7,657 nucleotides of DNA from Candidatus Anoxychlamydiales bacterium. GTDB taxonomy: Bacteria; Chlamydiota; Chlamydiia; Chlamydiales; SM23-39. Where the stretch lies: contig JAAKFX010000077.1 of assembly GCA_011064865.1 (NCBI GenBank), forward strand, positions 1 through 7,657, written 5' to 3'. This document shows, piece after piece, positions 6,939-7,657 of this stretch; the stretch's first letter is position 1; each line of letters starts with the position of its first letter. A model generated the notes under the pieces. It was not told the DNA's origin. It saw nothing but the letters and a program-made list of their open reading frames with translations, and searched no databases. The position numbers and the translations under genes were made by a program.

Positions 6939-7280
6939 CTACCCTATTTTAAAAACAATATTATAAATTGTATCTCTTGAAAATTTATCTTGCATAAGCT
7001 TTAAAAGACGTCTTTTTTCTTGAGTCTTTAAAATACTAAATAATGTCGAGCTTTTTACAAGAACATATAAAGTCTTATTTTCAAATGATATAGCTTTTGT
7101 CATAGGAGCTAATTTTTTGCCTACTAATTTAGGCCAATAATCAATTATTAAATTAGGGTTTTTTAAGTACTTTTTTTCAATATCACAAAGTAGGTTTGGC
7201 AAAAAAAATTTTAGCTGTTTATTTGTCGAATATATCTTAGATCTAAATGCATTATTTTTAAAATTATTTGCCATATCCAT
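6939..7280 (-). CDS. dciA: DUF721 / DciA-type replicative helicase operator
   Basis: DciA (formerly DUF721) interacts with the replicative helicase DnaB and assists its loading in bacteria that lack DnaC or DnaI. This protein has 113 residues, a typical short form. The family core is visible: W49 in YWPKLVGKKLAP (48-59), then a strand with LYVLVKSSTL (71-80) and a C-terminal end TIYNIVFKIG (104-113), matching the W-x-x-(I/L)VG-x-x-(L/I)A, L-x-V-x-V-x-S-S and I-x-(F/V)-x-x-G pattern. The N-terminal 30 residues are basic and polar. The name assignment rests on pattern recognition, so the DUF721 family is surer than the function. It is the first gene of the operon and directly precedes gyrB, as in actinobacteria, where a DUF721 gene lies between recF and gyrB; C. 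trachomatis has a hypothetical protein at the same place. Start is ATG at 7280 or 7274, without a strong ribosome binding site. Confidence 0.8.
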   Translation of the reverse strand: MDMANNFKNNAFRSKIYSTNKQLKFFLPNLLCDIEKKYLKNPNLIIDYWPKLVGKKLAPMTKAISFENKTLYVLVKSSTLFSILKTQEKRRLLKLMQDKFSRDTIYNIVFKIG

Positions 7281-7301
7281 ATATGTGCTTAACCATTTAT
7301 T

Positions 7302-7330
7302 ATTTTATCAAATATTTTAAAACTAAGCAA
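7302..7330 (-). promoter_or_regulatory. Candidate sigma-70 promoter of the dciA-gyrB-gyrA-tmk operon
   Basis: On the minus strand TTGCTT (7330-7325) is followed after exactly 17 bases by TAAAAT (7307-7302), a five-of-six match to the -10 consensus. Transcription would start near 7295, leaving a leader of about 15 bases before the dciA ATG. It lies in the 55-base gap after the mgtE stop and is the only good match seen there. In AT-rich DNA such matches can arise by chance. Confidence 0.45.
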
Positions 7331-7335
7331 GGAAA

Positions 7336-7657
7336 TTAAGCGAAAAATAAAAGAGATAGAGAGTATGAAATAATGAAATAAATAGTCATCGATAAAACGT
7401 CATTAAAAGCTGTTACAATAGGTCCTGCAGAAATAGCGGGATCAATACCAATTTTCGCGAAAAACACAGGAGATAAAACCCCTAAAAAAGATCCTGTAAA
7501 ACAAGCCCCTATAAGACCAGTTCCAACAATTACACCTAAAGCTAGAGGAGATGCTCCTAGTCCAGATTTTGTAACTATATCTATTAAAAAAACTATTATA
7601 CCGCATAAGAATCCAAAAATCAGACCTGTTGTAATGCCAGTATATAATTCTTTTAAA
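7336..7657 (-). CDS. mgtE: MgtE-family magnesium transporter, C-terminal 106 residues (partial at the right edge)
   Basis: MgtE is a homodimeric inner-membrane Mg2+ channel/transporter with cytoplasmic N and CBS domains and a five-helix membrane domain. Only the last 106 residues are in the window, all in the membrane domain. Visible marks are the start LKELYTGITTGLIFGFLCGI, matching the family's KE-x-x-x-G-(x)n-G-x-x-x-G pattern, a glycine-rich helix around residues 41-62 of the fragment, then KIGIDPAISAGPIVTAFNDV at 68-87. DPA-x-x-(S/A)GP and the following D (Asp86 of the fragment) are the family signature; the corresponding Asp lines the ion pore in Thermus MgtE. A last hydrophobic helix ends at the stop (7336-7338). 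The reading frame is intact throughout and the 5' part lies beyond position 7657. It precedes dciA by 55 bases on the same strand. In C. trachomatis, from memory, mgtE and this block are separated by tgt, absent here. Confidence 0.88.
   Translation of the reverse strand, partial: LKELYTGITTGLIFGFLCGIIVFLIDIVTKSGLGASPLALGVIVGTGLIGACFTGSFLGVLSPVFFAKIGIDPAISAGPIVTAFNDVLSMTIYFIISYSLSLLFFA

Noticed and set aside
1..7657. Search for tRNA or rRNA genes, CRISPR repeats, transposases and attachment sites
   Set aside because: Nothing matching was seen. Coding frames cover almost the whole window and the longest gene-free gap is about 55 bases.

Overview
The window looks like chromosomal DNA from a member of the Chlamydiota, most likely an environmental (amoeba- or arthropod-associated) lineage rather than Chlamydia itself. 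Three things point there. First, the gene order read on the minus strand is mgtE, DUF721/dciA, gyrB, gyrA, tmk, with a holB piece further on; as I remember it this matches the C. trachomatis CT194 to CT187 order, apart from tgt. Second, base composition is low in GC, about one third by eye. Third, a eukaryotic-like F-box gene sits beside the housekeeping block. Genus is not determined; low-GC families such as Rhabdochlamydiaceae or Parachlamydiaceae are possible.

Layout from left to right. Positions 1 to about 105 hold a minus-strand fragment of holB (DNA polymerase III delta' subunit) without a start codon. From about 99 to 1299 two plus-strand genes form a small unit: a 5'-truncated accessory gene, then an intact gene with an F-box-like N-terminus. 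The two share a homologous domain. From 1296 to 7280 a tight minus-strand operon runs dciA, gyrB, gyrA, tmk, with gaps of 32 to 41, 23 and 2 bases. A candidate sigma-70 promoter lies in the 55-base gap upstream of dciA. From 7336 to the right edge is the C-terminal part of an MgtE-type magnesium transporter, also on the minus strand.

The operon is a DNA-replication module: DciA operates the replicative helicase, GyrB/GyrA remove positive supercoils ahead of the fork, and Tmk supplies dTDP for dTTP synthesis. HolB, the clamp-loader subunit expected after tmk, is broken.

The most interesting region is the left 1.3 kb. The 5' half of holB is missing and replaced by divergently oriented F-box-family DNA. 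The neighbouring accessory gene has lost its own 5' part at the same point, so two truncated genes meet head to head near position 100. The gyrase genes also carry non-canonical residues at the three best-known quinolone-contact positions (GyrA 83 and 87, GyrB 426, E. coli numbering).
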